Origin: Allopontixanthobacter confluentis
GTDB taxonomy: Bacteria; Pseudomonadota; Alphaproteobacteria; Sphingomonadales; Sphingomonadaceae
Assembly: GCF_009827615.1 (NCBI RefSeq)
Contig: NZ_WTYU01000002.1
Span: 62,001-126,000 of the forward strand
Direction: 5' to 3'
Length of the DNA stretch: 64,000 nucleotides
In this document: piece after piece, positions 36,321-44,662 of the stretch
Layout: each line of letters starts with the position of its first letter
How positions within the stretch are numbered: the first letter of the stretch is position 1
Made by a program: the position numbers and the translations under genes
The notes under the pieces: model-generated
What the model saw: only the letters and a program-made list of their open reading frames with translations
Databases searched by the model: none
What the model was told of the DNA's origin: nothing

Positions 36321-37775
36321 ATGGGTCTCAGGCAGATAGCGCGCACTTCCATCAGCCTTCTGGTCGCTGGATCGCTGGCCGCGTGCGGCGGCGGCGGCGG
36401 TAAAAGCAGCTCCGGCCCCATATCCGGCGGCGGCGGCGGGGTAACGCCCACACCCACGCCCACCACGTCACAATGTTCGCTGGCAAACCGGCAGCAATTT
36501 GTCGTTGATGTGCTCAACGAATGGTATCTCTTCCCCGAACTGCTCGACCTTTCGGTAAACAGGTCCAATTACACCCAGCTGCAGGATTATATCGATGCCC
36601 TGGTTGCCCCGGCACGGGCGCAATCGAAGGATCGCTTTTTCACCTACATCACCTCGATCAAGGAAGAAAACGCCTTCTTCAATTCAGGCTCCAGCGCAGG
36701 TTTCGGCTTCCGCTTGGGTTATGACACCAGCGCCAACCGCGTGTTTATCATCGAGGCGTTTGAGCAAGGCCCCGCATTGGCGCTGGGCTTTGATCGCGGG
36801 GTTGAACTTCTGGCGGTTGGGGTCAACGCAGGCACATTGCAGGATATTTCCGCCCTGATGGCGTCAGGCGGACCGGAGGCCGTGATCAACGCCCTTGGGC
36901 CTTCCACGCCGGGCGTGAGCCGCGTTTTCCGCATTCGCGACAATTCGGGCATTGTTCGCGAAGTCAGCGTGACCAAGGCGGATTATTCGCTGGATCCTGT
37001 ATCGAACCGATATGGCGCCAAGGTGCTGAATGATGGTGGCAAGCTGGTTGGCTATGTCAATCTGCGGACATTCATCGACACAGCCGAACCTGATCTGCGC
37101 GCTGCATTCGCAGATTTCAGGGCCAAGGGCGTAACCGAAGTCATCGTGGATTTCCGCTATAATGGCGGCGGGCTGGTCCGCATTGCAGAATTGATGGGCG
37201 ATCTGATGGGCCGCGACAAGGTTGGCCAGGTGTTCAGTTACACCACCCTGCGCCCGTCCAAGGCGAGCGAGAACACGACCGATCTGTTCGGAACCCAGCC
37301 GGAAGCAATCGCGCCCACCAAAATCGCCTTCATCGGCAGGGGCGGCACAGCCTCGGCCAGCGAACTGGTGGCCAATGCCTTCATTCCCTATCTTGGCTCC
37401 AATATGGCACTGGTCGGGACCAACACATTTGGCAAGCCGGTGGGCCAGTATGGGTTTGATCTTGCCGCCTGCGATGACCGCCTGCGCGCCGTGGTATTCA
37501 AGACCGAAAACGCCGATCGTCAGGGTGAATATTACACCGGCCTTGCATCGGTCGTGCCGCAGACCTGCAGCGCGAATGATGACATCAGCGCGCAATTGGG
37601 CGATCCTGCCGAGGCATCGGTGGCATCAGCGCTGACCTATCTGCGCGGCGGGGTCTGCACGCCCATTACGGCCACTGCGGGCAAGCAGGGCGCACAGGCC
37701 GTAACCCCGCGCCGGGAGATTCTGCAGCCCAAGGCTCCCTCACCCGCACAGCGCGAAGTGCCCGGTCTTTTCTGA
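36321..37775 (+). CDS. Lipoprotein S41-family C-terminal-processing-type peptidase
   Basis: 484 residues. Lipobox LAAC (Cys22) is followed by a Gly run and a Pro/Thr linker. A PDZ-like region spans roughly residues 110-220, then the S41 fold with EVIVDFRYNGGGLV, the catalytic Ser in GGTASASELVANAF and a Lys in NTFGKPVGQYGF about 25 residues later. Envelope-anchored serine protease; substrate unknown. GGAGAAAGC before ATG 36321 is the ribosome binding site. Like the subtilase at 29.1 kb it carries a poly-Gly/Pro linker. Confidence 0.88.
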   Translation: MGLRQIARTSISLLVAGSLAACGGGGGKSSSGPISGGGGGVTPTPTPTTSQCSLANRQQFVVDVLNEWYLFPELLDLSVNRSNYTQLQDYIDALVAPARAQSKDRFFTYITSIKEENAFFNSGSSAGFGFRLGYDTSANRVFIIEAFEQGPALALGFDRGVELLAVGVNAGTLQDISALMASGGPEAVINALGPSTPGVSRVFRIRDNSGIVREVSVTKADYSLDPVSNRYGAKVLNDGGKLVGYVNLRTFIDTAEPDLRAAFADFRAKGVTEVIVDFRYNGGGLVRIAELMGDLMGRDKVGQVFSYTTLRPSKASENTTDLFGTQPEAIAPTKIAFIGRGGTASASELVANAFIPYLGSNMALVGTNTFGKPVGQYGFDLAACDDRLRAVVFKTENADRQGEYYTGLASVVPQTCSANDDISAQLGDPAEASVASALTYLRGGVCTPITATAGKQGAQAVTPRREILQPKAPSPAQREVPGLF

Positions 37776-37886
37776 TACCGGGCCGTATCTGATTACGGGC
37801 CTATTTTGGGTTAGGGATAATCGGCCGCACGCCAGATTTGCTCTGCAAGGCCATCCTGGCCTTGGGCGAGAGCGCAAAAGTTGGGT

Positions 37887-37951
37887 GCTGAAACGCCGGC
37901 GCTAAAAAGCTGGCGCTGAAATGCTGTCGCTGAAAAGCTGGGCGCTAAATG
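37887..37951. repeat. 14-bp tandem repeat between genes
   Basis: Four diverged copies: GCTGAAACGCCGGC (37887), GCTAAAAAGCTGGC (37901), GCTGAAATGCTGTC (37915), GCTGAAAAGCTGGGC (37929), then GCTAAATG. The unit is not a multiple of three and the tract is non-coding. Confidence 0.7.
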
Positions 37952-38000
37952 AATTCGCGGTAAGTTGGCTCCAGCGCGGGATACCGCGCCGGATGCAGTC

Positions 38001-38246
38001 TTATTCAGCCAATTCTGCAGCAGCGGCACGCTCTTCAGCGGCCTGGGCTTCTGCTTCGCGCCGTTCAGCGCGCGCCTTATCGGCAATTTTGCGTTCGCGA
38101 TCGGTTTCGCGGGCACGGTCGGCCATATCACGCCATGCGGATTCGGACCGAAGTGCGCGTTCACGCACATTTTCAAGAGTCGCTTCCTTGGCTTCCTTCG
38201 CGGCAGCTTCGGCACGTTCCTGATAAAATTCGAAAGACTGGCTCAT
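38001..38246 (-). CDS. Small helical Glu/Ala-rich protein
   Basis: 81 residues, almost all charged or Ala: MSQSFEFYQERAEAAAKEAKE continuing into RERKIADKARAERREAEAQAAEER. Expected to be one long helix, probably a coiled coil. Similar proteins are common in sphingomonads; no function is assigned. It lies 91 bases downstream of the cold-shock gene and on the same strand. Confidence 0.7.
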   Translation of the reverse strand: MSQSFEFYQERAEAAAKEAKEATLENVRERALRSESAWRDMADRARETDRERKIADKARAERREAEAQAAEERAAAAELAE

Positions 38247-38337
38247 CGGTACTTTCCCGGCAGGTGGCAGTTCAAGGGGTAGGCAAAGGTGGTGGGGCCG
38301 CAGCGCAATGCCGCAGCCCCAGACCTGTCAAAACCGA

Positions 38338-38544
38338 TTAGGCGTTCGTCAGGTTGACCGCAGAGGTCTTGCCGTTACGACCTGTTTCCAGTTCGTAATT
38401 TACGCGCTGTTCTTTATCCAGCGTCTGCATTCCAGCAGCGTGAACAGCAGTGATGTGCACGAATGCGTCATCGCCGCCATCTTCAGGCTGAATGAAGCCG
38501 AAGCCCTTGTCGGTATTGAAGAACTTGACTGTTCCAGTAGGCAT
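38338..38544 (-). CDS. Cold-shock protein (CspA family)
   Basis: 68 residues with the cold-shock fold: GTVKFFNTDKGFGFI (RNP1) and DAFVHITAV (RNP2). It binds single-stranded RNA and acts as an RNA chaperone. ATG 38544 (MPTGTVKFF) is the family start; the reading to 38580 is not conserved. The start codon follows GGAAACC within a GC-poor leader typical of csp genes. The C terminus ends NLTNA. Confidence 0.93.
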   Translation of the reverse strand: MPTGTVKFFNTDKGFGFIQPEDGGDDAFVHITAVHAAGMQTLDKEQRVNYELETGRNGKTSAVNLTNA

Positions 38545-38826
38545 AGTGGTTTCCCTTCGAGAAACGTAGTGTGCCCGCACGCAGAATTGCGGGGCGGGAG
38601 TGCTTATGGTCGTTTCGAAAAAGGAAGTCGTCGCTGTTGGCCCGATGTTTAAACCGGGCCGGTATCGTCGAAGTCCGTCGTGTATTCGACGTCAGCACGG
38701 AGTATGTAGCACGCCTTTGCCCAAAACCATAATTTTAAAAGATTCGCGCCTCTTGCCCTGCTTTGAAAGGGCGCGCCATTTGTCGTGACAGAGATTTCAT
38801 TTACCTTGCCGGTGCTGGACAAAAGG

Positions 38827-39294
38827 ATGAATGACATGGTTGCAAAAACGCATGGTAAAATAACCGGCGGCTGCCTGTGTGGGGCGGTTTCGGTTACCCT
38901 TGCCGAGCCGAAATCTGTGGCTGAGATTTGCCATTGCACCATGTGCCGGCAGTGGGGCGGCGGTCCATTCATGGGCGTAAGCAGCTGTTCTTACGCGATA
39001 AATGGGCATGGCTTTGTGACGGTCTATCAGTCCTCATCATGGGCAGAGCGTGCGTTTTGTTCCATTTGCGGCAGCAACCTCTATTTCCGATTTTTGCCAT
39101 CTGATCATTACAGTTTCTGTGCTGGGCTGTTCCCGTTTGACGCTGGGGTCCAGATGGGCAAACAGATATTCATTGATGAGAAGCCGGATTTTTACGACTT
39201 CAGCCAAGAGACGGATAAACAGACTGGCGCGCAGGTGATTGCAGAAGCGATCGCGGCCGGTTTCACCTTTACGAAAAGCGAAAACGAATCATGA
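38827..39294 (+). CDS. GFA-family protein (formaldehyde-activating-like)
   Basis: About 155 residues with the GFA zinc motifs: GGCLCGAVSV, EICHCTMCRQWGG and RAFCSICGSNLYFRF. The family name comes from glutathione-dependent formaldehyde-activating enzyme, but most members are uncharacterised zinc proteins. Start is uncertain: GTG 38785, ATG 38827 or ATG 38836 (which follows AAAAGGATG well). Lower GC than its neighbours. Overlaps the next gene by ATGA. Confidence 0.85.
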   Translation: MNDMVAKTHGKITGGCLCGAVSVTLAEPKSVAEICHCTMCRQWGGGPFMGVSSCSYAINGHGFVTVYQSSSWAERAFCSICGSNLYFRFLPSDHYSFCAGLFPFDAGVQMGKQIFIDEKPDFYDFSQETDKQTGAQVIAEAIAAGFTFTKSENES

Positions 39295-39608
39295 GCAATG
39301 CCGCCGACGATGATTATGTCTATGACGAAGCGACCGGCGAATGGCTGCCAGCCAGCGAAGCGGCAAAGACAGGGGCGGACACTGGCGATGATGCCATTGT
39401 CGTGCGCGATGCGGTGGGCAATGTGCTGGCAGACGGGGATCAGGTGACACTGATCAAGGATCTGACGGTGAAAGGCGCCGGCCAGACACTGAAGCAGGGC
39501 ACCGTGATCAAATCGATCCGCCTGACGGGCGACGAACAGGAAATCGACTGCCGCTACCCCGGCATAAAGGGGCTGGTGCTGCGGGCGGAATTTGTCCGCA
39601 AACGCTAG
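39291..39608 (+). CDS. PhnA-like domain protein lacking the zinc ribbon
   Basis: 105 residues. The C-terminal half has the PhnA/YjdM domain: VVRDAVGNVLADGDQVTLIKDLTVKGAGQTLKQGTVIKSIRL and DCRYPGIKGLVLRAEFVRK (residues about 35-105). The usual N-terminal CPxC zinc ribbon is missing and is replaced by an acidic YVYDEATGEWLPASEAAK segment. Family role in phosphonate use is uncertain. The start overlaps the GFA gene (ATGA), so the two are coupled. Confidence 0.75.
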   Translation: MSNAADDDYVYDEATGEWLPASEAAKTGADTGDDAIVVRDAVGNVLADGDQVTLIKDLTVKGAGQTLKQGTVIKSIRLTGDEQEIDCRYPGIKGLVLRAEFVRKR

Positions 39609-39721
39609 GTCAGAATTTTTTTAAATGCGGGCGGGACTGCAATATCGCTGCCCCGCCCTTGCACTGTAGCAAATTTTGCCAATGCCTGCCGGTACACCGG
39701 CAGTCAGCAAAATTTACCGGG

Positions 39722-40294
39722 TCACGCTGGCATGACAAGCGTGTCGATCACGTGGATAACGCCGTTTGATGCGGCCACGTCAGTCGCAGTCACGGTGGAC
39801 TTGCCGCCTGCTGCATCGGTCAGGACGACCTTGCCGGCTTCCACTGCCGCAGTCAGCTTGCCGCCGGCAACCGTGGTCAGTTCAGCCTTGCCGCCATTGT
39901 CTTCGATCATCTTGGTCAGGGATGCGGCATCCACATTGCCGGACACCACGTGGTAAGTCAGGATGCCGGCCAGCTTTTCCTTGTTTTCCGGCTTGGTCAG
40001 TTCGGCAACCGTGCCTTCAGGCAATTTGGCAAAGGCGGCTTCTGTAGGCGCAAATACGGTAAACGGGCCAGCGCCCGACAGGGTCGTGCCCAGATCGGCC
40101 GCGGTCACTGCTGCCACCAGCGTGGCAAAGTCAGGATTGCCGCTGGCCACATCCACGATGGTGCCGGCTTCATTGGTCATCGTATCAGCCATGGCAGTTT
40201 CGTCGGCCTGGGTATTTTCAACAGGGGCAGGTTCGGAACAGGCCGCCAGCGATATTGCAGCAACAGATGCGAATGCGAGTGAAGAATATTTCAT
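39722..40294 (-). CDS. Fasciclin-domain lipoprotein
   Basis: 190 residues. Signal and lipobox LAAC (Cys19) lead to an acidic linker, then one FAS1 domain (FATLVAAVTAADLGTTLSG, FTVFAPTEAAFAKLP and YHVVSGNV, ending VIHVIDTLVMP). FAS1 proteins are envelope adhesion or matrix proteins. Monocistronic. Confidence 0.92.
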   Translation of the reverse strand: MKYSSLAFASVAAISLAACSEPAPVENTQADETAMADTMTNEAGTIVDVASGNPDFATLVAAVTAADLGTTLSGAGPFTVFAPTEAAFAKLPEGTVAELTKPENKEKLAGILTYHVVSGNVDAASLTKMIEDNGGKAELTTVAGGKLTAAVEAGKVVLTDAAGGKSTVTATDVAASNGVIHVIDTLVMPA

Positions 40295-40545
40295 GGTAAG
40301 TCCCTTGGATCAAAATTATGTCGAGCGCAGAAAACCGGTCCTGCAGGTAAAGATACGCAACTGGCCGCCTTGCGGATGCACTGGCGCATTCTGTTTCTGC
40401 CGCTCTGTTTCTACGGGTGTGCTTTTATCGCAGATAATCGTACAAGGCTGCTGCTACCCTGCGCGCTGCATGGCTGGCTCTGCCTGTCAGAAATGGCTGT
40501 AAAGCTGCTTGACCCGGCGCGGCACACTGCCATGCTGGCCTGCAT

Positions 40546-41031
40546 ATGCCCCCACAATCACCCCCCACCCCCTCAGGCGCTATCGCTATTCTGGTCGATG
40601 CTGATGCGTGTCCTGTAAAGGATGAAATTTACCGCGTGGCCCAGCGCCGCCAGATACCGGTATGGATTGTCAGCAACAGTTTTTTCCGCGTTCCCGACAG
40701 CCAGCTTGTCACCCGCATCACGGTATCGGACGCATTTGATGCCGCTGACGACTGGATTGCCGAAGCCGCCAATCCGCGCAGCGTGGTCATCACTTCGGAT
40801 ATTCTGCTGGCCGACCGTGCGCTGAAGGCGGGTGCCAGCGTGCTGGCCCCCACCGGCAAGCCCTTCACCCCGGCATCCATCGGCGGCGCCATTGCCACGC
40901 GGGCGATCATGGCAGATCTGCGCGCCGGCTGGGATATCATCGGCGGCCCACCCCCGTTCAGCAAGGCTGACCGGTCCCAATTCCTTCAGGCGCTGGATCT
41001 GGCGCTGGTAAAACTGGCGCGCATGCCATGA
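40546..41031 (+). CDS. YaiI/YqxD family protein (DUF188)
   Basis: 161 residues with the family pattern ILVDADACPVKDEIYRVAQRR, VSDAFDAADDWI and GKPFTPASIGGAIATRAIMADLR. The DADACP start and acidic pairs resemble PIN-like nucleases, a hint rather than a demonstration. Upstream is 250 bases without a supported gene. Confidence 0.9.
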   Translation: MPPQSPPTPSGAIAILVDADACPVKDEIYRVAQRRQIPVWIVSNSFFRVPDSQLVTRITVSDAFDAADDWIAEAANPRSVVITSDILLADRALKAGASVLAPTGKPFTPASIGGAIATRAIMADLRAGWDIIGGPPPFSKADRSQFLQALDLALVKLARMP

Positions 41032-41120
41032 TGTGAACGGCTGTGCGGCTGGGTTGAACGGGCGACACTTATTGACCGCCAGCTTGACCGCCAGCGCCGC
41101 GCAGGACATCAACCAGGACG

Positions 41121-41546
41121 ATGTATCTGCAACTTCTTGTATCCACGGTGATGGTGCTCTCGACAGTGGCTTTCCACGGCACGGGGCTGACGGTGCTGCG
41201 GCGGATGCTGCGCGAGGAAGCACAGGAAGAACGCGCCCAGCATGTTCCTGAACTCTCCTTCCGCACGCTGTCGGTAACGCTAACCCTGGTGATCGGCCTG
41301 TTCGTGCTGCACGGAATGGAAATCTGGCTTTACGCGTTTCTATTTCACTGGATCGGTGCTGTTCCCGATCTTGAGACTGCGGTGTATTTTTCGACGATCA
41401 GTTATGCCGGGATTGGGTATGATGACCGCTATATTTCAGAAACATGGCGGCTGGTCAGCGCGATCGAAGGGATAAACGGCTTGCTGCTGCTTGGCTGGTC
41501 CACGGCCTTTTTTGTGACCATGGCTTCACGTTTGGCCCGTAAATAG
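41121..41546 (+). CDS. Two-helix ion-channel domain protein
   Basis: 141 residues. A membrane helix near the start (LLVSTVMVLSTVAFHG), a central helix (SVTLTLVIGLFVLHGMEIWLY), then a pore loop-like AVYFSTISYAGIGYDDRY and a final helix (GINGLLLLGWSTAFFV). The TISYAGIGYDD segment is the pore-loop pattern of Ion_trans_2/potassium-channel domains, although the classic TVGYG reads SYAGIGY. Selectivity is uncertain. Confidence 0.72.
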   Translation: MYLQLLVSTVMVLSTVAFHGTGLTVLRRMLREEAQEERAQHVPELSFRTLSVTLTLVIGLFVLHGMEIWLYAFLFHWIGAVPDLETAVYFSTISYAGIGYDDRYISETWRLVSAIEGINGLLLLGWSTAFFVTMASRLARK

Positions 41547-41622
41547 CAGCTACGCTCCATGGAACAGCCTGCACTGCGGCGCATTGTCAGGGTGAACACA
41601 TTTTACCCAAGGACAATATCCC

Positions 41623-42300
41623 ATGAAAATTCTGATGGTTCTCACATCGCATGACGAACTCGGCGATACCGGTGAAAAAACCGGCTTCTGGCTGGAGGAA
41701 TTTGCCGCGCCCTATTATGTTTTCAAGGATGCAGGTGCCGATATAACGCTGGCATCGCCTGCTGGCGGCCAGCCGCCGCTTGACCCCAAAAGCGACGCGC
41801 CTGACGCGCAGACGGATGCCACGAAACGCTTCAAGGATGATGTAGAGAGCCAGAAGGCACTGGCCAGCACGCACAAGCTGGATGGCATCACCGTGACGGA
41901 TTATGACGCGGTCTTTTACCCCGGCGGCCACGGCCCGATGTGGGATCTGGCGGAAAGCAAAACCTCCATCGCCCTTATTGAAGGCGCCATCGCCGCTGAC
42001 AAACCTGTCGCGCTGGTGTGCCATGCACCGGCAGCCTTGCGCCATGTGAAGGCAGCCGATGGCTCGCCGCTGGTCAAGGGGCGGAAGGTTACAGGCTTTT
42101 CCAACAACGAGGAAAAGGCAGTCGGCCTGACCGACGTGGTGCCGTTCCTGCTGGAAGACATGCTGGCCGAAAAAGGCGGCACCTATTCCAAGGGTGAAGA
42201 CTGGTCATCCTATGTGCTGGAAGATGGCCTGCTGATTACCGGCCAGAACCCCGGCTCATCCGAAGAAGCCGCCGAAAAGCTGCTGGCGCGCGTCAAGTAA
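41623..42300 (+). CDS. DJ-1/PfpI-family protein (type 1 glutamine amidotransferase-like)
   Basis: 225 residues. The nucleophile Cys is in ALVCHAPAAL near residue 133, with the preceding FYPGGHGPMWDL and the Glu in WLEEFAAPYYVFKDAGADI region. The layout matches Hsp31/glyoxalase III-type proteins (deglycase or methylglyoxal-related). Substrate not proven. No signal peptide. Ribosome binding site CCAAGGA. Confidence 0.86.
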   Translation: MKILMVLTSHDELGDTGEKTGFWLEEFAAPYYVFKDAGADITLASPAGGQPPLDPKSDAPDAQTDATKRFKDDVESQKALASTHKLDGITVTDYDAVFYPGGHGPMWDLAESKTSIALIEGAIAADKPVALVCHAPAALRHVKAADGSPLVKGRKVTGFSNNEEKAVGLTDVVPFLLEDMLAEKGGTYSKGEDWSSYVLEDGLLITGQNPGSSEEAAEKLLARVK

Positions 42301-42368
42301 GACCAGTTGAAAATATGCGCGGCGGCAAGTGGCGAGAACAATCTGGCCACTTGCCGCCATCGCCTTAA

Positions 42369-42857
42369 CTATTCGGGCGGTTTTTTGGCGGTAATCTTGA
42401 TTTCCACCAATCCGGCCGGTTCATAAAGGCTGGAAATGCCCAGCGCAGTCCAGGCCGGAAACGGGGCCTTGATATAGCGGTTTTTCACTTCCACAAATTC
42501 ATCCAGCTGCCCGCCAAGATCCATGTGGAACGTGTTGAATTCCACCACATCCTCCCACCCTGCACCTGCGCGTGCCAGGGTGATGGCCAATCGGTCGAAC
42601 GCGCGGGTGAAAGCAGGCGCCATGGTCGTCTCGCCTTCCTGCGGCACCGCGACCACGCCTGACAGATAGATCATCCCATCCACGATAACCGCGTCGGAAA
42701 ATCCCACGGCCGTCTGGAATTCCAGCGCTGCGGCATCGTCCGGCATGATGGTATGCCTGCCTTCCTGAGCGCTGCTTGCATTTGGCAGTGCTACCAGCCA
42801 CCCGGCCAGAAGGGCTGGCACCAGATTGCGATATTTCCTCCGCGCCAGACCAATCAT
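42369..42857 (-). CDS. Exported RidA-family protein
   Basis: 162 residues. RidA/YjgF fold: FSDAVIVDGMIYLSG, DLGGQLDEF and IKAPFPAWTALGISSLYEPAGLVEIKI. RidA enzymes remove reactive enamines in the cytosol, but here a signal peptide (LVPALLAGWLVALPNASSAQ) precedes the fold, so it should be periplasmic. The Arg that binds substrate in RidA is not evident at the usual place. ATG 42857 overlaps the stop of the upstream membrane protein. Confidence 0.84.
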   Translation of the reverse strand: MIGLARRKYRNLVPALLAGWLVALPNASSAQEGRHTIMPDDAAALEFQTAVGFSDAVIVDGMIYLSGVVAVPQEGETTMAPAFTRAFDRLAITLARAGAGWEDVVEFNTFHMDLGGQLDEFVEVKNRYIKAPFPAWTALGISSLYEPAGLVEIKITAKKPPE

Positions 42858-43249
42858 GCGGCGGCGTTGGCGGCAGTTGCCCCACCCCGTGAAAGCACGC
42901 CCAGCACCAGTGCCACCAGCAGCAATGCCGGGACATCGCCCAGCAAATGGCCGGTGTGCATTGGATCGCCCATGGCTTGCACCGCCATGATCAGGGCATG
43001 GACCACGCTGGACCAGATGGTGAACTGGATCAGCGACCTGTGCGCTGACGGATTGCCTGCCGCCCGGATCAGGAAAATGCCCAGCGTTGCGTAAACGCCC
43101 ACGATCATCATGTAATATTGGGACACATAGGGCGCGCCTTCGTGCCACTTCCATCCTGCGGGCCACACCAGCCCAAGTGGATAGATCAGGCAGAAAATTG
43201 CGCCGAATACCAACAGCGCGACTTGCAGATAGCTATATTTGCCAAGCAT
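42854..43249 (-). CDS. Four-helix membrane protein (DUF6632-like)
   Basis: 131 residues with helices LLVFGAIFCLIYPLGLVW, MMIVGVYATLGIFLIRAAG, WSSVVHALIMAVQ and VPALLLVALVLGVLS. The PYVSQYYMMIVGVY and MGDPMHTGHLLGDVPAL segments fit a small uncharacterised family. Stop overlaps the RidA start (ATGA), so the pair is one unit. Confidence 0.7.
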   Translation of the reverse strand: MLGKYSYLQVALLVFGAIFCLIYPLGLVWPAGWKWHEGAPYVSQYYMMIVGVYATLGIFLIRAAGNPSAHRSLIQFTIWSSVVHALIMAVQAMGDPMHTGHLLGDVPALLLVALVLGVLSRGGATAANAAA

Positions 43250-43330
43250 GATTGAACCCTCCCCCTAAGGAGCGACCCGGTCAGGTTCATACTCCTCTAT
43301 TGGCAGGCGTGCAAATCACGGCGGCAGCAA

Positions 43331-43789
43331 TCAGGGCTGGGCATCGCCGCTAAAGGGCTGGCTATCAGTCCAGCCGCAGCCCCGGCGGGTTTCATCCGCG
43401 ATCCGCAGGGTTACCACAAAAGGATATTCGCGGTCGGACATGCCATCCCCGCAACTGCCCGGTGTTATGGCCATGTTGAACGGCGCACCGTCCAGCGTGC
43501 CTGTAAAACCAAGCCCACCATTACCGGCAAAACGGTCCACCAGAAAGGCCGTGCCTTCGGGGTTTTCCGGGGTGGAATAGGTCAGCATCGCGCCGGCGAT
43601 TGTGCCGCCCCAAAACGGTTCTGTTCCGGCAAAATGCACCGTGTCACCTTCTGCAATCCCGTCATAGGCAGCAGTCGCCGCGCCGCCGCCCGGCACATTG
43701 GCCGAAGATCCGGCATCCTGCTGGCACGCTGCCAAAAAAGCCATGGCAGCGCCAAGGCCCGCATAGCGCAAGAAGGAGCCGGCACGCAT
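43331..43789 (-). CDS. Lipoprotein of the COG3650 (HslJ/MliC-like) type
   Basis: 152 residues. Lipobox LAAC (Cys22), Ala/Gly linker, then the domain with FAGTEPFWGGTI and GDGMSDREYPFVVTLRI plus GCGWTDSQPF. The GTEPFWG and GMSD motifs are the hallmark of a periplasmic lipoprotein family with an unknown ligand; two cysteines may form a disulphide. Immediately follows the 51-residue gene. Confidence 0.78.
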   Translation of the reverse strand: MRAGSFLRYAGLGAAMAFLAACQQDAGSSANVPGGGAATAAYDGIAEGDTVHFAGTEPFWGGTIAGAMLTYSTPENPEGTAFLVDRFAGNGGLGFTGTLDGAPFNMAITPGSCGDGMSDREYPFVVTLRIADETRRGCGWTDSQPFSGDAQP

Positions 43790-43791
43790 GG

Positions 43792-43947
43792 TCAGGTGGT
43801 CTTCTTGGCTTTATGGGCAGCAATCTTTTCATCGATTGCGGCAATCCGCTCGCGTTCCGGCGTGTCTTTCGCCAGCCCTTTCAGGCGGCAGGTGGCCCAT
43901 AGCGCCTTGCGCTCGGATTCCAGGTTCTTGAGATAGAGGTCTGCCAT
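43792..43947 (-). CDS. 51-residue conserved-looking protein
   Basis: Reads MADLYLKNLESERKALWATC, then RLKGLAKDTPERERIAAIDEK and a Lys-rich end: charged, helical, with one Cys. CAACAGGACATCACATG gives an AGGA ribosome binding site at good spacing. The stop lies two bases before the lipoprotein ATG, so coupling is likely. Below common ORF-length cut-offs and easy to miss. Possibly a small helical structural protein; function unknown. Confidence 0.6.
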   Translation of the reverse strand: MADLYLKNLESERKALWATCRLKGLAKDTPERERIAAIDEKIAAHKAKKTT

Positions 43948-44036
43948 GTGATGTCCTGTTGATTGGCCCTGCCCTATAGGGCCAGTTGACGCTGTGCGAT
44001 AGAAGGTATGGCTCGTCAGCCTGCTCCTTCACCCTC

Positions 44037-44075
44037 GCCCGTCACTCTGGCCCGTCACTCTGGCCCGTCACCCTG
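44037..44075. repeat. 13-bp tandem repeat
   Basis: GCCCGTCACTCTG is repeated at 44037-44049 and 44050-44062, with a third copy (GCCCGTCACCCTG) at 44063-44075. The third copy enters the 3' end of the GFA gene at 44055. Slippage-prone tract. Confidence 0.88.
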
Positions 44076-44480
44076 ATCAGGCATGGTCGGAAATACAGGC
44101 GCTGCGCCTGTTTCCACCCAATGCTGCTTGCTCTTGCCCCAGATGTGCATGGCAGGGGCAAAGCCTGCGGTATCATCCAAGGTGCCGCTTTTCACAAACA
44201 CCATGCCCGGCGCATTATCCACCAGGCTGAACAGCGGCGATCCGCAATTGCCGCAGAACTGGCGAATTACCGCGCCGCCGCTGTCGCCAGTGTCGGCATA
44301 GGTGCTGGGCGCGCCGTGAATGGTGATATTGCCTTCCGGCACGCCGATGATGGTGGAAAAGGCGCTGCCCGACTGTTTCTGGCAATGGGTGCAATGGCAC
44401 ACGATGGACATGGCCGGATCGCCAGTGATTTCATAGCGGATTGCCCCGCATAGGCAGCCGCCTTCGCTTGAATGTGTCAT
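44055..44480 (-). CDS. GFA-family zinc protein
   Basis: 141 residues with the GFA cysteine sets: GGCLCGAIRY, VCHCTHCQKQSG and RQFCGNCGSPLF. Shorter than the GFA protein at 38.8 kb and lacking its extension. Formaldehyde-related function is a family label only. Its last codons come from the 13-bp repeat. Confidence 0.86.
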   Translation of the reverse strand: MTHSSEGGCLCGAIRYEITGDPAMSIVCHCTHCQKQSGSAFSTIIGVPEGNITIHGAPSTYADTGDSGGAVIRQFCGNCGSPLFSLVDNAPGMVFVKSGTLDDTAGFAPAMHIWGKSKQHWVETGAAPVFPTMPDQGDGPE

Positions 44481-44662
44481 TGCACGCTCTCCTCAACAGG
44501 GCGGCTGGTTGCTAGCAGGAATCAGCCGTCCATCATCACCCTATCCCGGCGATACTTGCCCGCATCGGCCTGTTTGGCAAGGCAGGTGCCATTGCAGCGC
44601 CCTGCCCTATTGCACTCATTGTCATTTGCATTTCGGTAATTGCCGTGCATTATCAGACAGTC

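Noticed and set aside
40370-40618. Plus-strand ORF of 82 residues with hydrophobic start
   Set aside because: It overlaps the YaiI-like gene by 73 bases, has poor start signals and no family. The gap 40295-40545 is more likely leader DNA.
43250-43330. Minus-strand GAACCTGACC motif resembling part of a TPP riboswitch
   Set aside because: The essential CTGAGA block is missing, and the downstream gene is a membrane protein without thiamine links.
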